Positions 1 through 8,576 of a DNA stretch of 43,146 bases are shown here, piece by piece. The stretch's first letter is position 1. Every line of letters begins with the position of its first letter. The stretch is from a virus. The position numbers were made by a program, and so were the translations under genes. The stretch is taken from IMG/VR virus record IMGVR_UViG_3300009481_003440, positions 1-43,146 of that record; one strand, written 5' to 3'. The notes under the pieces were generated by a model. It had not been told where the DNA came from. It did not search any database and saw only the letters and a list, made by a program, of their open reading frames with translations.

Positions 1-609
1 AGCGGGTAGGTTGAGCTGGTCTATTAACTGTATCTCAATAAAAAAATTACCTTTTCCAAAAATGTCCTGATGCTTGTAGGCTAAGTTTTTTGTTTTAATA
101 AGCCAGTCTGGGCTAACGATTTTTCTGGCTTGCTCGTAAGTTCTTGCATTATAAGCTTCTTGAGGATCTTCAAAAACAGCGTTGGCCAGATCGCTTCCCA
201 TGTGGCCACTGAAAGAAAAGAGGTTGCCGTCAACGAATCTAGACAGATTCTCTAAATCAAGTCTGGGTTTATAATAGAAAAAATCTGGCTTGTTTGATTC
301 GGAGGTGGCGGCCAGCAAGCTTTTCCATCCAGCTATGTTCTTAGCTAACACGACAAGGTGGCTGAGCCTTCTCTCTTGTTTTTCTTCTGGGTTTTCTTTA
401 CATATGTAAAACTCACACCCCAGTATAGGCTTTTTGTTCTTGTTTTTCATAGCATTGACAAAAGAAACAGCACCGCTGATTGTCCCGTGATCAGTAAGAG
501 CAGAACCCTCTAGGCCAAGTTCTACGCAACGGTTGGCGATGTCCTTTGGCTTACTAAGCCCATCTAGAAGGCTATAGTGGCTATGAACATGCAATGGAAA
601 GAATTTCAT
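1..609 (-). CDS. dnaE: DNA polymerase III alpha subunit, N-terminal part (runs off window)
   Basis: This is the start of a replicative DNA polymerase of the bacterial PolIII alpha (DnaE) family; only the first 203 codons are in the window and the frame is open to base 1. The visible part is the PHP domain: HVHSHYSLLDG at residues 7-17, followed by the typical LTDHGTISG at about 38-46, both metal-binding segments of PHP phosphoesterases. The ATG overlaps the last base of the upstream stop (TAATG), which suggests translational coupling. The catalytic palm lies outside the window, so it cannot be checked whether the enzyme is full length. Confidence 0.9.
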   Translation of the reverse strand, partial: MKFFPLHVHSHYSLLDGLSKPKDIANRCVELGLEGSALTDHGTISGAVSFVNAMKNKNKKPILGCEFYICKENPEEKQERRLSHLVVLAKNIAGWKSLLAATSESNKPDFFYYKPRLDLENLSRFVDGNLFSFSGHMGSDLANAVFEDPQEAYNARTYEQARKIVSPDWLIKTKNLAYKHQDIFGKGNFFIEIQLIDQLNLPA

Positions 610-836
610 TATAGTAAATCCTCAATATCTTCAATAATTTGTATGACTTCTTTTTTAAAACTGCCGCCAAAGACTTTGCCTTTGTTTTTATCTCTTACTT
701 CAACAAGGCTTTCCATTATAGACCTAAGTCTTTTAATATCATGTGCTAGCTTGTACAGCACCGTTCCTTGTACGGCGTTGCCATTTCTTGTTATTTCTAA
801 CAGCTGCTCTAATTGTTCTTCTTTTAGTAGTCTCAT
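609..836 (-). CDS. Small helical protein of unknown function, upstream of dnaE
   Basis: A 75-residue protein of mostly charged, helix-prone sequence (MRLLKEEQLEQLLEIT at the start, QIIEDIEDLL at the end). No family is recognised. It is accepted as a gene because it fills the space between the nuclease and dnaE exactly: its ATG overlaps the nuclease stop as ATGA, and its TAA overlaps the dnaE ATG. A role with the polymerase or nuclease is suggested only by this tight coupling. Confidence 0.7.
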   Translation of the reverse strand: MRLLKEEQLEQLLEITRNGNAVQGTVLYKLAHDIKRLRSIMESLVEVRDKNKGKVFGGSFKKEVIQIIEDIEDLL

Positions 837-1861
837 GATCCGGGGGCATGATAGTGGTCGAATGTGTGGTTTTCGCTAATGTCCTCTATGATTGAGGCAT
901 TAATGCCTTTCTTTCTAATCTTGTTAGCCACATACTCACATATCGTATATGGAGACCCTGTTGCTGGGTCTATGTCTCCGCTTTCGTGTGTCGTTTTTCC
1001 AAAATGGCAGAACTTTGTACACTTCCACGACTTTATTAGTCTGGGCCTGTTGGAAGCCTTGATCTCCTCAAATCTTTTCTTTAACATCTCCATTGTATCA
1101 GAAAGATCATCCTTTGTAAAGGCCAAAGTGTAAGGGCCTCCGTCTTTTATGAAATAAATTGTCATTATAAACTGATCAACATCTGGGTACATCTTGGACA
1201 GGGCGTAGTGATATATCCTAAGCTGCGGGTCTGTGGTTAGTCGCTTGAAGTTCTTCTCCTTGCCAGTAGCCCAGTCAAGCCTTCTTCCTGTCTTCCAATC
1301 TATCACTTCATATACTTTTGGTCTCACTTCAGTTATTAAGTCTATTGTTCCCTTCATTGACAAGTTTCCAGACAGATTGGTTCCATCTGGAAGGTTGTAA
1401 TCATACTTAGCCCAAGGCTCATCTATCTCAAAATCAAACGCCCCTTCGGGAGAAACAACATTCCTGTTTCTTGGGTCAAAGGCGGCGTTGCAATGGGTGA
1501 TTGCTTCGTAGCTCCATTTAGTACATTCCTTTAGATGTCTGTTGGTATACTTGTGGGGTGATTTGGATGTATAATATGTGTAGCTAGATTCAATTAAGTC
1601 ATCTACAAATTTGTCCGAGTATATGTACTCGTGATCGCCCACCTCAAAATAACCGAGAGCATCGTCCGTAAAATCCACATGCCCTTCTTGGTGAGCAAGC
1701 TTTGCTGAGGCAAGACACTCCATCACCTTGTGCACAATCGTCCCTTTTTCTGCCGCAACACCAGAGGGAGACTGGTGTCCTAACACATATGTCAAATAAT
1801 ATGCTTGAGGACACATGCTATACTGGTTATAGGAGCTAGATCTAAAGTATGTTATAATCAA
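833..1861 (-). CDS. RecB/Cas4-like PD-(D/E)XK exonuclease with probable Fe-S cysteines
   Basis: A RecB-family nuclease. The motifs are in the usual order: GTIDLI, then EVIDWKTGR (the D-x-K catalytic strand) and DPQLRIYHYAL (the Q-x3-Y motif). One cysteine near the N-terminus (C17) and three near the C-terminus (C281, C285, C308, in the TTG-start numbering) resemble the four-cysteine iron-sulfur clasp of Cas4/AddB nucleases, although the spacing of the last one is long. I chose the TTG start, which overlaps the upstream stop as TTGA and gives the usual short leader before YFRSSSYNQY; an ATG at 1894 would overlap the upstream gene by 37 bases and has no ribosome-binding site. A role in recombination or DNA-end processing is likely. 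Confidence 0.85.
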   Translation of the reverse strand: MIITYFRSSSYNQYSMCPQAYYLTYVLGHQSPSGVAAEKGTIVHKVMECLASAKLAHQEGHVDFTDDALGYFEVGDHEYIYSDKFVDDLIESSYTYYTSKSPHKYTNRHLKECTKWSYEAITHCNAAFDPRNRNVVSPEGAFDFEIDEPWAKYDYNLPDGTNLSGNLSMKGTIDLITEVRPKVYEVIDWKTGRRLDWATGKEKNFKRLTTDPQLRIYHYALSKMYPDVDQFIMTIYFIKDGGPYTLAFTKDDLSDTMEMLKKRFEEIKASNRPRLIKSWKCTKFCHFGKTTHESGDIDPATGSPYTICEYVANKIRKKGINASIIEDISENHTFDHYHAPGS

Positions 1862-2646
1862 GCTTTTGTATACTCCATTTTTACCATATTCCATTGAAGC
1901 ATTAGATCATAAACAGACTCATTCGCTTCTTGGACCGTCATATTTTGGTTATCTATAATTGCGTCAAAATTTGACCAGTCAAAATTTTCCTCATCTAGAG
2001 CCGTCTCGCTATCATGATTATCTTCTCCATGATTGTTTCTGTTCATCCTGATTACCTTTCCTCCAGCGTCGTGTATGGCTTTTACTTCATTAGGAAATCT
2101 GCAATCACAGATCACCGCCAACGCCGAACCTTCTGTCTCTATTTGTCTTATGGTTGCATTTGCCCATATATCAGTATCAAACTTCCTGAAGATTTCTGTG
2201 CCAATGTACTGCATTACTTCTCGTGCTGTCATCTTGCCCTTCTTCTTGCTGCCTGTTGGAATGTTTTCCCACATCAGATGGGTCTTCTCATTCTTGCTTG
2301 AATCGGAGCCATAACACTGGTCGTAGGTTAATCCGAAGGCATTCATACATATACTGCTTTTCAATATATCGGCAAAAGAGTATAGCTTTATGAAAGGCCA
2401 AACAGTCGAAGACATGTAATCAACGAATTCCCAATCTTTTCTGTCTATACTAAAGACCCCATACTCAATTGACTCATTTCCATCGTCATCAAATTTCTGG
2501 GTTGGGACTACAAGATCTCCCTTGTCTGTAAACCTAAAGTTAGGAATAACTCCGCACTCAACCATTTGCATACCGTGAAGGAAGTTGGCTGTGGTATTTT
2601 TGCCACTCTGTTTTCTTCCCGATATCCCTAATATCTTTGTTTTCAT
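1858..2646 (-). CDS. Deoxynucleoside monophosphate kinase (T4 gp1-like)
   Basis: A 262-residue P-loop kinase that would phosphorylate dNMPs, including those from host DNA breakdown, to dNDPs. The Walker A loop is GRKQSGKNT at residues 10-18. The segment MQYIGTEIFRKFDTDIW followed by VICDCRFPNE is characteristic of the phage T4 gp1 family. The length fits the family (T4 gp1 is about 240 residues). It is the first gene after a likely promoter and has a clear CGGAG site upstream, so it probably begins a sub-operon with the nuclease and dnaE. Confidence 0.88.
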   Translation of the reverse strand: MKTKILGISGRKQSGKNTTANFLHGMQMVECGVIPNFRFTDKGDLVVPTQKFDDDGNESIEYGVFSIDRKDWEFVDYMSSTVWPFIKLYSFADILKSSICMNAFGLTYDQCYGSDSSKNEKTHLMWENIPTGSKKKGKMTAREVMQYIGTEIFRKFDTDIWANATIRQIETEGSALAVICDCRFPNEVKAIHDAGGKVIRMNRNNHGEDNHDSETALDEENFDWSNFDAIIDNQNMTVQEANESVYDLMLQWNMVKMEYTKA

Positions 2647-2666
2647 AATATTTTTCTCCGTAGAAG

Positions 2667-2675
2667 ATTATACCA
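2667..2675 (-). promoter_or_regulatory. Extended -10 promoter upstream of dNMP kinase
   Basis: On the minus strand the sequence reads TGGTATAAT, a perfect -10 hexamer with the TGn extension, about 20 bases before the kinase ATG. No good -35 hexamer is visible at 16-18 bases, as is usual for extended -10 promoters. It lies in the only gap (33 bases) in this part of the replication cluster. Confidence 0.55.
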
Positions 2676-2679
2676 CAAG

Positions 2680-3744
2680 TTACACGTAGATTCCGGCCTG
2701 ATCCAAAATTGGTCTAATATCGGCGGTAATTTCGTCTGAACCCATATCCCCTGCATCAGAACAAGAAAGCTGGGGAAAGAACATTCTAAACAACCTTTTA
2801 CATCTTTCGTTTATCTTGGAGGCTGCCTTTTTTCCTGCTTCATCATTATCCGTAAGGACAATAATCGAGTTTGCTCCAGACCCGTAAAGCAATGACATTT
2901 GTTGGTCGGAAAGGTCTGTTCCAAACATGGCTACAGACATATGAATTCCGTTTTCTTCAAGCCTCCAGACATCTCCGGGCCCCTCAACGAGAACCACACA
3001 CCCCGTTTCCATGATGTGTTCTTTGGCAAACCAATAATTATAAAGATGGTCGTTTGCAAGAAACCCAGTATTGTGTACCCACTTGTATTTGAAATCTTTA
3101 TATGTCGCCCTCCCTGTAAACCCAACAGCGTATTTATATTCGTTGTCATAGACTGGAACCACAGCTCTGTTATACATCCTCTTGCCTTTTGTTGAGCATA
3201 AGCCGACATCATACTTATCTAATACCTCTGGCGAGTACCCCCTGTCAATATAGTAATCGCAGGGTATCTTTAGACGACTTCTAACATGATCTCTAGTGAT
3301 TCCATCCTTCTTTTCCTTTTGGTTACTCTTAAGACCTCTTATGCTAGCTACAAACTTACGTTTCTCTATGTCTGACGAATTAGAGTCTACTTTTAAATTG
3401 TCAAGCGAAACCCCTAAGAACTTACATGCCCAGTCAACAGTTTTCGACCAAGGAAGCTCTAAGTACCCCCTGAGAAACGCCAGCAGGTTGTTACCATGTT
3501 TTTCTTCGCATTGATGGGTTCTGCACTTCCAGTTCCCAACTATTCCGTTTGGAAGCTCCTCTGTGTAAAGGTTAAATGCAGACTTATTATCTCCCCCGTG
3601 TATAGGGCAGGCACACATAATCATTTTGTGCGTTCTTGTATGCTCTATGTCGAGAGTGTCCAAAAGTTCATCAATATTATCTGTAAGCATTCCATTTATT
3701 TTGGTAAGCTTTGCCTGATCAAAATATTTATCTTTATCATTCAT
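2680..3744 (-). CDS. DNA primase (CHC2 zinc finger plus Toprim)
   Basis: A DnaG/T7-gp4-type primase of 354 residues that would synthesise RNA primers for replication. The N-terminus carries a zinc-binding CHC2-like finger (C44/C46, H49, then C74 and C79). The Toprim domain follows, with VEGPGD at about 253-258 and the metal-binding DND at about 299-301. There is no C-terminal helicase-interaction domain of DnaG size, so it is a compact form. I prefer the ATG at 3744; a TTG two codons upstream is also open. The start overlaps the helicase stop by 8 bases, which fits a primase-helicase pair. Confidence 0.9.
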   Translation of the reverse strand: MNDKDKYFDQAKLTKINGMLTDNIDELLDTLDIEHTRTHKMIMCACPIHGGDNKSAFNLYTEELPNGIVGNWKCRTHQCEEKHGNNLLAFLRGYLELPWSKTVDWACKFLGVSLDNLKVDSNSSDIEKRKFVASIRGLKSNQKEKKDGITRDHVRSRLKIPCDYYIDRGYSPEVLDKYDVGLCSTKGKRMYNRAVVPVYDNEYKYAVGFTGRATYKDFKYKWVHNTGFLANDHLYNYWFAKEHIMETGCVVLVEGPGDVWRLEENGIHMSVAMFGTDLSDQQMSLLYGSGANSIIVLTDNDEAGKKAASKINERCKRLFRMFFPQLSCSDAGDMGSDEITADIRPILDQAGIYV

Positions 3745-5269
3745 CTTCAATAATCATCTTATTAATAGTGTCTGGATTTAAGCCTCCTGATAAGTTATCG
3801 GGCTCTTCATCAAATATAACTTGATCGGACCCGTCAACAACGAAAGAAGGCCTTGCGTTTTGTTCTGAAGTTGTGTTTTTAAGTAGGTTGTTTCTTGTTT
3901 CTTTTTCCACAACAGACCCATACTGTCCTTCCAGAACCATATTTATGTAGTCTCCGGAATCAAGACCTGCACCGTGACGACACTTTAGAGTTATCATTTT
4001 TCTATTTCCGAATTCATCCCCACCATCATGGGCTATTTCTTCATCCGACTTTGGCTTAAAAACAGAGAGATTTGACGTAAGCCACACGACTCTATCTGAG
4101 CCAGAAACAATATCTGTACTTTCCCTATCAATACCGTCTCTGTTAAGCTGTATAAATGTAAGAATTGGCAGGTCATACCTAACAGCAAAGTTGTGTAGTG
4201 AGGTCATCATAAAGCCAAGAATCTGGTATTCTTTCATTGATGCAGATATTCCGTCCCCACTCATCATTTTTAGATAGTCATATATGACTAGGCAGTCATT
4301 TAAGTTTCCATTGTCATCAAAACCAACAACCTTGTGCAGCCATCTTCTCATGATAGATAGAACTTCCTCAAAGGGCTTACCCGAAACATTTAGGCAGTGA
4401 TGAGGAATGCCTTTAAGTTCTTCCGCTGCGTTTCTAATCTTTTCTGTTTGGAACTTATTTTTGGAGTATCTTCCAGATTCAATATTATTAATACTCACTC
4501 TTGCTTTCTTTGCGAGTATTCTATTCCAGTGATCTTCTGTTGGCATTTCCGTGTCTAGATATAAGACTGGTATTTTCATCTTTTCTGCTACGTGTATACC
4601 TATATTATCCGCAAGCATACTTTTACCAATTCCAGTTCTAGCCCCAATCATATTGACCGTCTTTCTCCTAAAGCCTCCGCCAATAGCAAAATCATATAAT
4701 GGGAAACCGCTACTGATTCCAACGACATCTCTGGGATTGTTTTCTAGTCCCTCTAGATATTCATCAATGCCTTCAGATATCTGCTGAGGATCGTCCTGAG
4801 ACCCCTGTTGTAGTAGGGTTGTAAAATCAAATATTCTCTTTTCGGCAATTCCAAGGATGTGTTCAACTGGCTCATTTCCATTGATGGATGAGATGTCGGT
4901 GCTGGCCGCATCTAGCTGTGCCTTTAGAAGATTGGCTATTTCAAGTTTCCTAGATTTCGCCGCCCAAGCCCTTATGTTGGCTAGGTTTATGGTTGTATTG
5001 AGTATGGCCTTAGCATGTTCTCTCTCTGTCTTCTTTTCAAATATCCAAGAAAAGCCAAGGTCGTGACAAGCAGATATCACGGAGGCCTCGTCTAGATCCA
5101 CTATCTCCTTTTGTTCAATGAGATACTTGAACGCCTTGAACAGAGCTTGATTTGATGGGTCTGTGAACGTATTCTCAGTTACTATATCCGCAATCTCTAG
5201 ATAGCCATCTTCTCCATAGGAAAAGATTCCTGCCAGTACATTTCTTTCAGCAATTAAATCACAAAGCAT
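3737..5269 (-). CDS. dnaB: Replicative DNA helicase, DnaB family
   Basis: A 510-residue hexameric 5'-3' helicase. The N-terminal DnaB domain is recognisable (residues about 1-75). The RecA-like motor domain has Walker A GARTGIGKS at 209-217, a Walker B region around CLVIYDYLKMM, and the DnaB motif with ILTFIQLNRDG. The length is close to bacterial DnaB (~470) with a longer C-terminal tail. It overlaps the downstream primase by 8 bases, and the pair would form the primosome. Confidence 0.92.
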   Translation of the reverse strand: MLCDLIAERNVLAGIFSYGEDGYLEIADIVTENTFTDPSNQALFKAFKYLIEQKEIVDLDEASVISACHDLGFSWIFEKKTEREHAKAILNTTINLANIRAWAAKSRKLEIANLLKAQLDAASTDISSINGNEPVEHILGIAEKRIFDFTTLLQQGSQDDPQQISEGIDEYLEGLENNPRDVVGISSGFPLYDFAIGGGFRRKTVNMIGARTGIGKSMLADNIGIHVAEKMKIPVLYLDTEMPTEDHWNRILAKKARVSINNIESGRYSKNKFQTEKIRNAAEELKGIPHHCLNVSGKPFEEVLSIMRRWLHKVVGFDDNGNLNDCLVIYDYLKMMSGDGISASMKEYQILGFMMTSLHNFAVRYDLPILTFIQLNRDGIDRESTDIVSGSDRVVWLTSNLSVFKPKSDEEIAHDGGDEFGNRKMITLKCRHGAGLDSGDYINMVLEGQYGSVVEKETRNNLLKNTTSEQNARPSFVVDGSDQVIFDEEPDNLSGGLNPDTINKMIIEDE

Positions 5270-5273
5270 ATTA

Positions 5274-5687
5274 TTATTTCTCTAGCTTACTACTTCTGTC
5301 TACTCTGATTTCTCCGTCTTGGTTAGACCTCTTAGCCGCAGGAGGTCTATTTCTTGCGACTGGGTTGGCAACACCGAGAGAGGGGTCTTTACTTACCATT
5401 TCATTTGCGGCAATGGTGCCATCATCAACCCAAGAATTTTTTCTATTGTTAATGTCCATCGCTTCCCTTCGAGCGGCTCCGGAAGTGTTTGTTTTTTCAT
5501 AAGATTCTCCGTTCTTATAGGAACTTGCGACAAAAGACTCACTTCCATCGCCCTTGTCTTCCTCTACAGTTTTATCAATTTCTGTAGAGTTAAGGATGCT
5601 TATTCCGGTAAGAAGCTTGTATGCCTCATCCACTTTATTCCAATCCCGTTCGTTTATACCCTGTTTCAGTAAGTCTGGCAAACTCAT
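5274..5687 (-). CDS. Hypothetical protein with disordered C-terminal half
   Basis: A 137-residue protein of unknown function. The first ~40 residues look folded (LLKQGINERDWNKVDEAYKL). The rest is rich in Ser, Asn, Lys and Glu and probably disordered. It sits between a possible recombination mediator and the helicase, 4 bases before the helicase gene and sharing its start with the upstream stop (TAATG-like junction). A helicase-loading or accessory replication role is possible from position only. Confidence 0.7.
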   Translation of the reverse strand: MSLPDLLKQGINERDWNKVDEAYKLLTGISILNSTEIDKTVEEDKGDGSESFVASSYKNGESYEKTNTSGAARREAMDINNRKNSWVDDGTIAANEMVSKDPSLGVANPVARNRPPAAKRSNQDGEIRVDRSSKLEK

Positions 5688-6175
5688 TATCCTTGGCTCC
5701 TTTTTGTTGTCTGTAACTCTATCAAAGTTTTTGACATGTAAGATATTTTATTCGGTATATATGACAGCCTGTCTATAACTTGTTGAGCCTTGACTATGAT
5801 CTGATAAAGCCTGCTGGTATAGTCGTTATCTTTTATAGCGAGTATCCTTCGGTTTTCATAGGGGGTATATTTACTGCCGTAAGAGTCTATGTTGCCAGCA
5901 ATCATAGTGTCTATGTTGGTCTTCGCCCAGTTTATTCTCTGGGTATGTTTGTTTATCTCTCTCTGTATATGAAGAGATTTCTGAGACAACACAAAGGCAA
6001 CCTCGCCACATTCTTCTGGACTCATCTTTCTAAGCTGTGCAGGTGTTGTGTTTAGAAAATTATAATCATCTGATTCAAGAGACAAATCTAAACCTAGAGA
6101 CTTTTCGTATTCACGAAGAATTGTCTCAACCTGTTCAAGCCTGTCCTCAACCTTTAAGTCTCTTTCTCCACTCAT
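5687..6175 (-). CDS. Helical protein, possible UvsY-like recombination mediator
   Basis: A 162-residue, strongly helical protein. Its middle part (long helices with QREINKHTQRINWAK, a short polar stretch with YGSKYTPYENRR, then further helices ending KISYMSKTLIEL) has the layout of T4 UvsY, the protein that loads the recombinase on single-stranded DNA. I cannot show homology by eye. The position among recA-like and nuclease genes supports a role in recombination. I chose the ATG at 6175 over a GTG at 6187 to reduce the overlap with the upstream nuclease gene (still 29 bases). Confidence 0.6.
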   Translation of the reverse strand: MSGERDLKVEDRLEQVETILREYEKSLGLDLSLESDDYNFLNTTPAQLRKMSPEECGEVAFVLSQKSLHIQREINKHTQRINWAKTNIDTMIAGNIDSYGSKYTPYENRRILAIKDNDYTSRLYQIIVKAQQVIDRLSYIPNKISYMSKTLIELQTTKRSQG

Positions 6176-6548
6176 CGTCTGTCTCACTATATGGCAATTC
6201 TATAAATTCAATATTGTTCATTTCACACCACTCTTGTTTTTTGGCGTCATTTCTTCTGGCTTTCAGGAAGTTGAGCCTATTACCGTGGAAGTGTCCTATA
6301 AAATTATAATGCTGCTCGCCATGACATTCCACAACCATTTTTCGGCAAGGTAAATAAAAATCAGCAGAGAGTCCTTTTGTCCCCGGAAGGACTACTTCCT
6401 CAAGCACTCTCTCTGTGGGATACATCTTTCTGAGTATTTCTCTGGCTCTTAAGTGTAGTGAAGACCTTTTTCTACCGTCGTTGTCGTTAGGCATTTTTCC
6501 TGAAGGCGGGAACGGATATTGTCTGTCATCAAATCCTAATACTTTCAT
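6147..6548 (-). CDS. Small endonuclease, PD-(D/E)XK (Vsr/DUF559-like)
   Basis: A 133-residue protein with the signature of small restriction-like nucleases: LSADFYLPCRKMVVECHG supplies Asp and Glu on adjacent strands, followed by a helix with basic residues (RRNDAKKQEWCEMNN) and the final strand IEFIELPY. This pattern is typical of Vsr/DUF559-type domains, which cut near mismatches or branched DNA. It is coupled to the next nuclease gene by an ATGA overlap. It could act in Holliday-junction or mismatch processing; the substrate is unknown. Confidence 0.7.
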   Translation of the reverse strand: MKVLGFDDRQYPFPPSGKMPNDNDGRKRSSLHLRAREILRKMYPTERVLEEVVLPGTKGLSADFYLPCRKMVVECHGEQHYNFIGHFHGNRLNFLKARRNDAKKQEWCEMNNIEFIELPYSETDDEWRKRLKG

Positions 6549-7045
6549 TTTGTTTGTTCAATCGGATAAAGCTCGGATATCTTGAGGTTGTAACAATCTG
6601 CCTTAACAACAAAATTATTAGACTTGTCAACGTCTCCTTTTTTAAGCTTAACAGCTTTTTTGAAATATTCTTTTTTATCAATCTGACCAAGAACCCAAGC
6701 CCTCTTCCATTCGTCTGGTTTATTCTTGTGCCACTCCACCCTAACAAAAACATACTTGTCACACTTTTGGTGTGTGCTTAAATCTGCGATAGAACAATCA
6801 TAGTGTTCTTTGGGAGGGGAGGTGCATCTCTTTGTTTTTACGTCAATCCTAACATCATCTTTGACTATATCATAGTCATAGGTGTTATTAATTTTTCCTC
6901 CTAAGAAAAGGTTTGCAACTTCTTCACCTATAAAACCAGCGATGTTACCTTGCCCGTGCGTAATGGAATTGTTAATTCTTCCCATTGACACAGCCTTTCT
7001 TTTTGCCTTTTCCAATATATTGTTTGTTATTTCTACTTCAATCAT
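6545..7045 (-). CDS. Restriction-endonuclease-like protein
   Basis: A 166-residue protein starting MIEVEITNNILEKAKRKA. The ATG overlaps the recombinase stop as ATGA, and this start is preferred over an open extension of 33 codons into that gene. The segment GFIGEEVANLF followed by DDVRIDVKTKR has the Asp-x-Asp/Lys arrangement of PD-(D/E)XK nucleases (a helix with Glu, then D...DVK). Similar small nuclease-fold proteins are common next to phage recombinases. The exact activity cannot be named. Confidence 0.7.
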   Translation of the reverse strand: MIEVEITNNILEKAKRKAVSMGRINNSITHGQGNIAGFIGEEVANLFLGGKINNTYDYDIVKDDVRIDVKTKRCTSPPKEHYDCSIADLSTHQKCDKYVFVRVEWHKNKPDEWKRAWVLGQIDKKEYFKKAVKLKKGDVDKSNNFVVKADCYNLKISELYPIEQTK

Positions 7046-8103
7046 CCTACAAGCATATCCTTTATATCTGAATTTAGTGCTTCGAACCAAAGGGGGTTTT
7101 GCATTAGGAGGGTTCTGACTTTTTCTTGACCCTGAGCCTTGCAAGACTTCTCTGCTTCTTCATCCCACGAATCTACTCCAAGTATGTCGAGATGGTTTTC
7201 CATAAACGAACAGGTCATCCAAGACCCCTTTTTAGTAATAAATCCCGTATCGACAGCAAGACCTATAATTTCAGTAACCTCATCAATCCCATTACCATAC
7301 CTAAGATATGACGTTATTTTTCTTCCGGGGGCTATAATTGCCGTTGACTGCGTTTCCCAAGTTACTATCTGTCCTATTGGAGAATCTTCGTCCTTACCAA
7401 CTGTCCATTTCTCTACTCTCTTTGCTTCTAATTTGATGTCTACGGCATATGCAATTTTTCTACCTCCGCTCTCCACCTTGCTTTTTCCATAGCCACTAAC
7501 ATTAGCTATCTGGTGGGTAATTGCCAAGACTATAGATCTGTTGACGGGTATTACGTTCGCCATTCTTTTGCAAAAATTTGAAAGAAGCTTTGCTCCCGGA
7601 GCACGATGAAGTTCACTAACACCACTGTTTATCTCCTTCTCTGTAATAAGCTGTGATACAGAGTCTATGATAAGAACACATCCGGGGTCATTTTTTATAA
7701 TTTGCTCTCCCGCGTCCAGATACTCTTCTGCTGACAGTATTCTACCTTTTCCCTCTCCTTCATCGAAATAAGATCCAACCACATGAATGTTTTCTAAGTC
7801 AAGACCATCTATACCACGCAAGTCTCTAGGCTTAAGCCTGCCTTCTATGTTTAAATAGTATATATTTCTAGAGCCGTTTTCTTCTTTTTGGGCTTTTGCT
7901 GCGAAGTGAAGGCAGGTTGTGGTCTTACCACACTTAGGCTCTCCTGTCAGAGTTACCCAGCTTCCTTCAGGTACTCCTCCACCTAATATAATGTCTAGAG
8001 CTGGAGACCACCCTATGATGTGTTTGTCTTCTTCTACGACCGCGCTTGCTGGCAATACTGCCTTATCTCCAAATTGTTTTATTATTTCGCTAACTGTGCT
8101 CAC
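7042..8103 (-). CDS. RecA/UvsX-family recombinase
   Basis: A 353-residue strand-exchange ATPase. Walker A is GEPKCGKTT at residues 54-62, the Walker B strand is GCVLIIDSVSQL, and AITHQIANVSGYGKSKVESGG covers the L2 region and the conserved glycine-rich segment after it. The fold continues to a RecA-like C-terminus. It differs from host RecA enough to be a phage gene (for example the Walker A variant and a different C-terminal tail). It is flanked by nuclease genes and a possible mediator, which together make a recombination module for recombination-dependent replication and repair. Confidence 0.9.
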   Translation of the reverse strand: MSTVSEIIKQFGDKAVLPASAVVEEDKHIIGWSPALDIILGGGVPEGSWVTLTGEPKCGKTTTCLHFAAKAQKEENGSRNIYYLNIEGRLKPRDLRGIDGLDLENIHVVGSYFDEGEGKGRILSAEEYLDAGEQIIKNDPGCVLIIDSVSQLITEKEINSGVSELHRAPGAKLLSNFCKRMANVIPVNRSIVLAITHQIANVSGYGKSKVESGGRKIAYAVDIKLEAKRVEKWTVGKDEDSPIGQIVTWETQSTAIIAPGRKITSYLRYGNGIDEVTEIIGLAVDTGFITKKGSWMTCSFMENHLDILGVDSWDEEAEKSCKAQGQEKVRTLLMQNPLWFEALNSDIKDMLVG

Positions 8104-8539
8104 TATCCAAATCCTTTAGCTTAGAGACGATTGATTTTTTGCCAACCTTCTTGGAAGGTCTGATGGTAGTTTTGTGTTTCGGGGTTTCTTTTATTGGTTT
8201 TGACTTCTGATAATTTATCTCTTTTTGATATTCCTCAACTACAGGAACAAGCATAAAATTAGCCCCCAAAGACCTTATCTTATTTTTAATCCTTCTGTCT
8301 TTCAACGCCTTTAGTATTGCGTCTATATCATATTTCTTCAGCAGCCTATTTGCTAGAGTCACTTGATGACGAAAGAATTTTGCCCACTCCTCACTCTCCC
8401 AGAATCTGTCGGGCAGGTTTATACCTCTCTGTCTGGCCACAAGGAAGCATAGAGCCTCCGTGAGGTACTGGGCTGGAGTTACAAAGCCATTACCATAAAT
8501 GGATTTGAACGTGCTCTTGTTTGTTCTATTCTTAGCCAT
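8090..8539 (-). CDS. Conserved-looking hypothetical protein with basic tail
   Basis: A 149-residue protein of unknown function. The first ~105 residues look globular (FVTPAQYLTEALCFLVARQ, then a Trp-rich helix FWESEEWAKFFRHQV). The tail is Lys-rich and probably disordered, which could bind DNA. I chose the ATG at 8539 over a GTG at 8545. It is the first gene after a strong promoter and overlaps the recombinase by 14 bases, so it leads the recombination operon. Confidence 0.7.
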   Translation of the reverse strand: MAKNRTNKSTFKSIYGNGFVTPAQYLTEALCFLVARQRGINLPDRFWESEEWAKFFRHQVTLANRLLKKYDIDAILKALKDRRIKNKIRSLGANFMLVPVVEEYQKEINYQKSKPIKETPKHKTTIRPSKKVGKKSIVSKLKDLDSEHS

Positions 8540-8545
8540 TAACAC

Positions 8546-8573
8546 ATTGTACCATAATATTTGGCCGTGTCAA
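8546..8573 (-). promoter_or_regulatory. Sigma-70-type promoter for the recombination operon
   Basis: Minus strand: TTGACA (consensus -35), 16 bases, then TACAAT preceded by TGG (extended -10). Transcription would begin within a few bases of the downstream ATG, so the leader is very short. The -35 box begins just after the stop codon of the upstream gene. Confidence 0.8.
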
Positions 8574-8576
8574 TGA

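Noticed and set aside
1859-1894. ATG start at 1894 for the RecB-like nuclease
   Set aside because: There is no ribosome-binding site and it overlaps the kinase gene by 37 bases; the TTG at 1861 gives a coupled start and the expected N-terminus.
6529-6762. 77-codon minus-strand ORF
   Set aside because: It is a frame-shifted shadow of the nuclease-like gene at 6545-7045.
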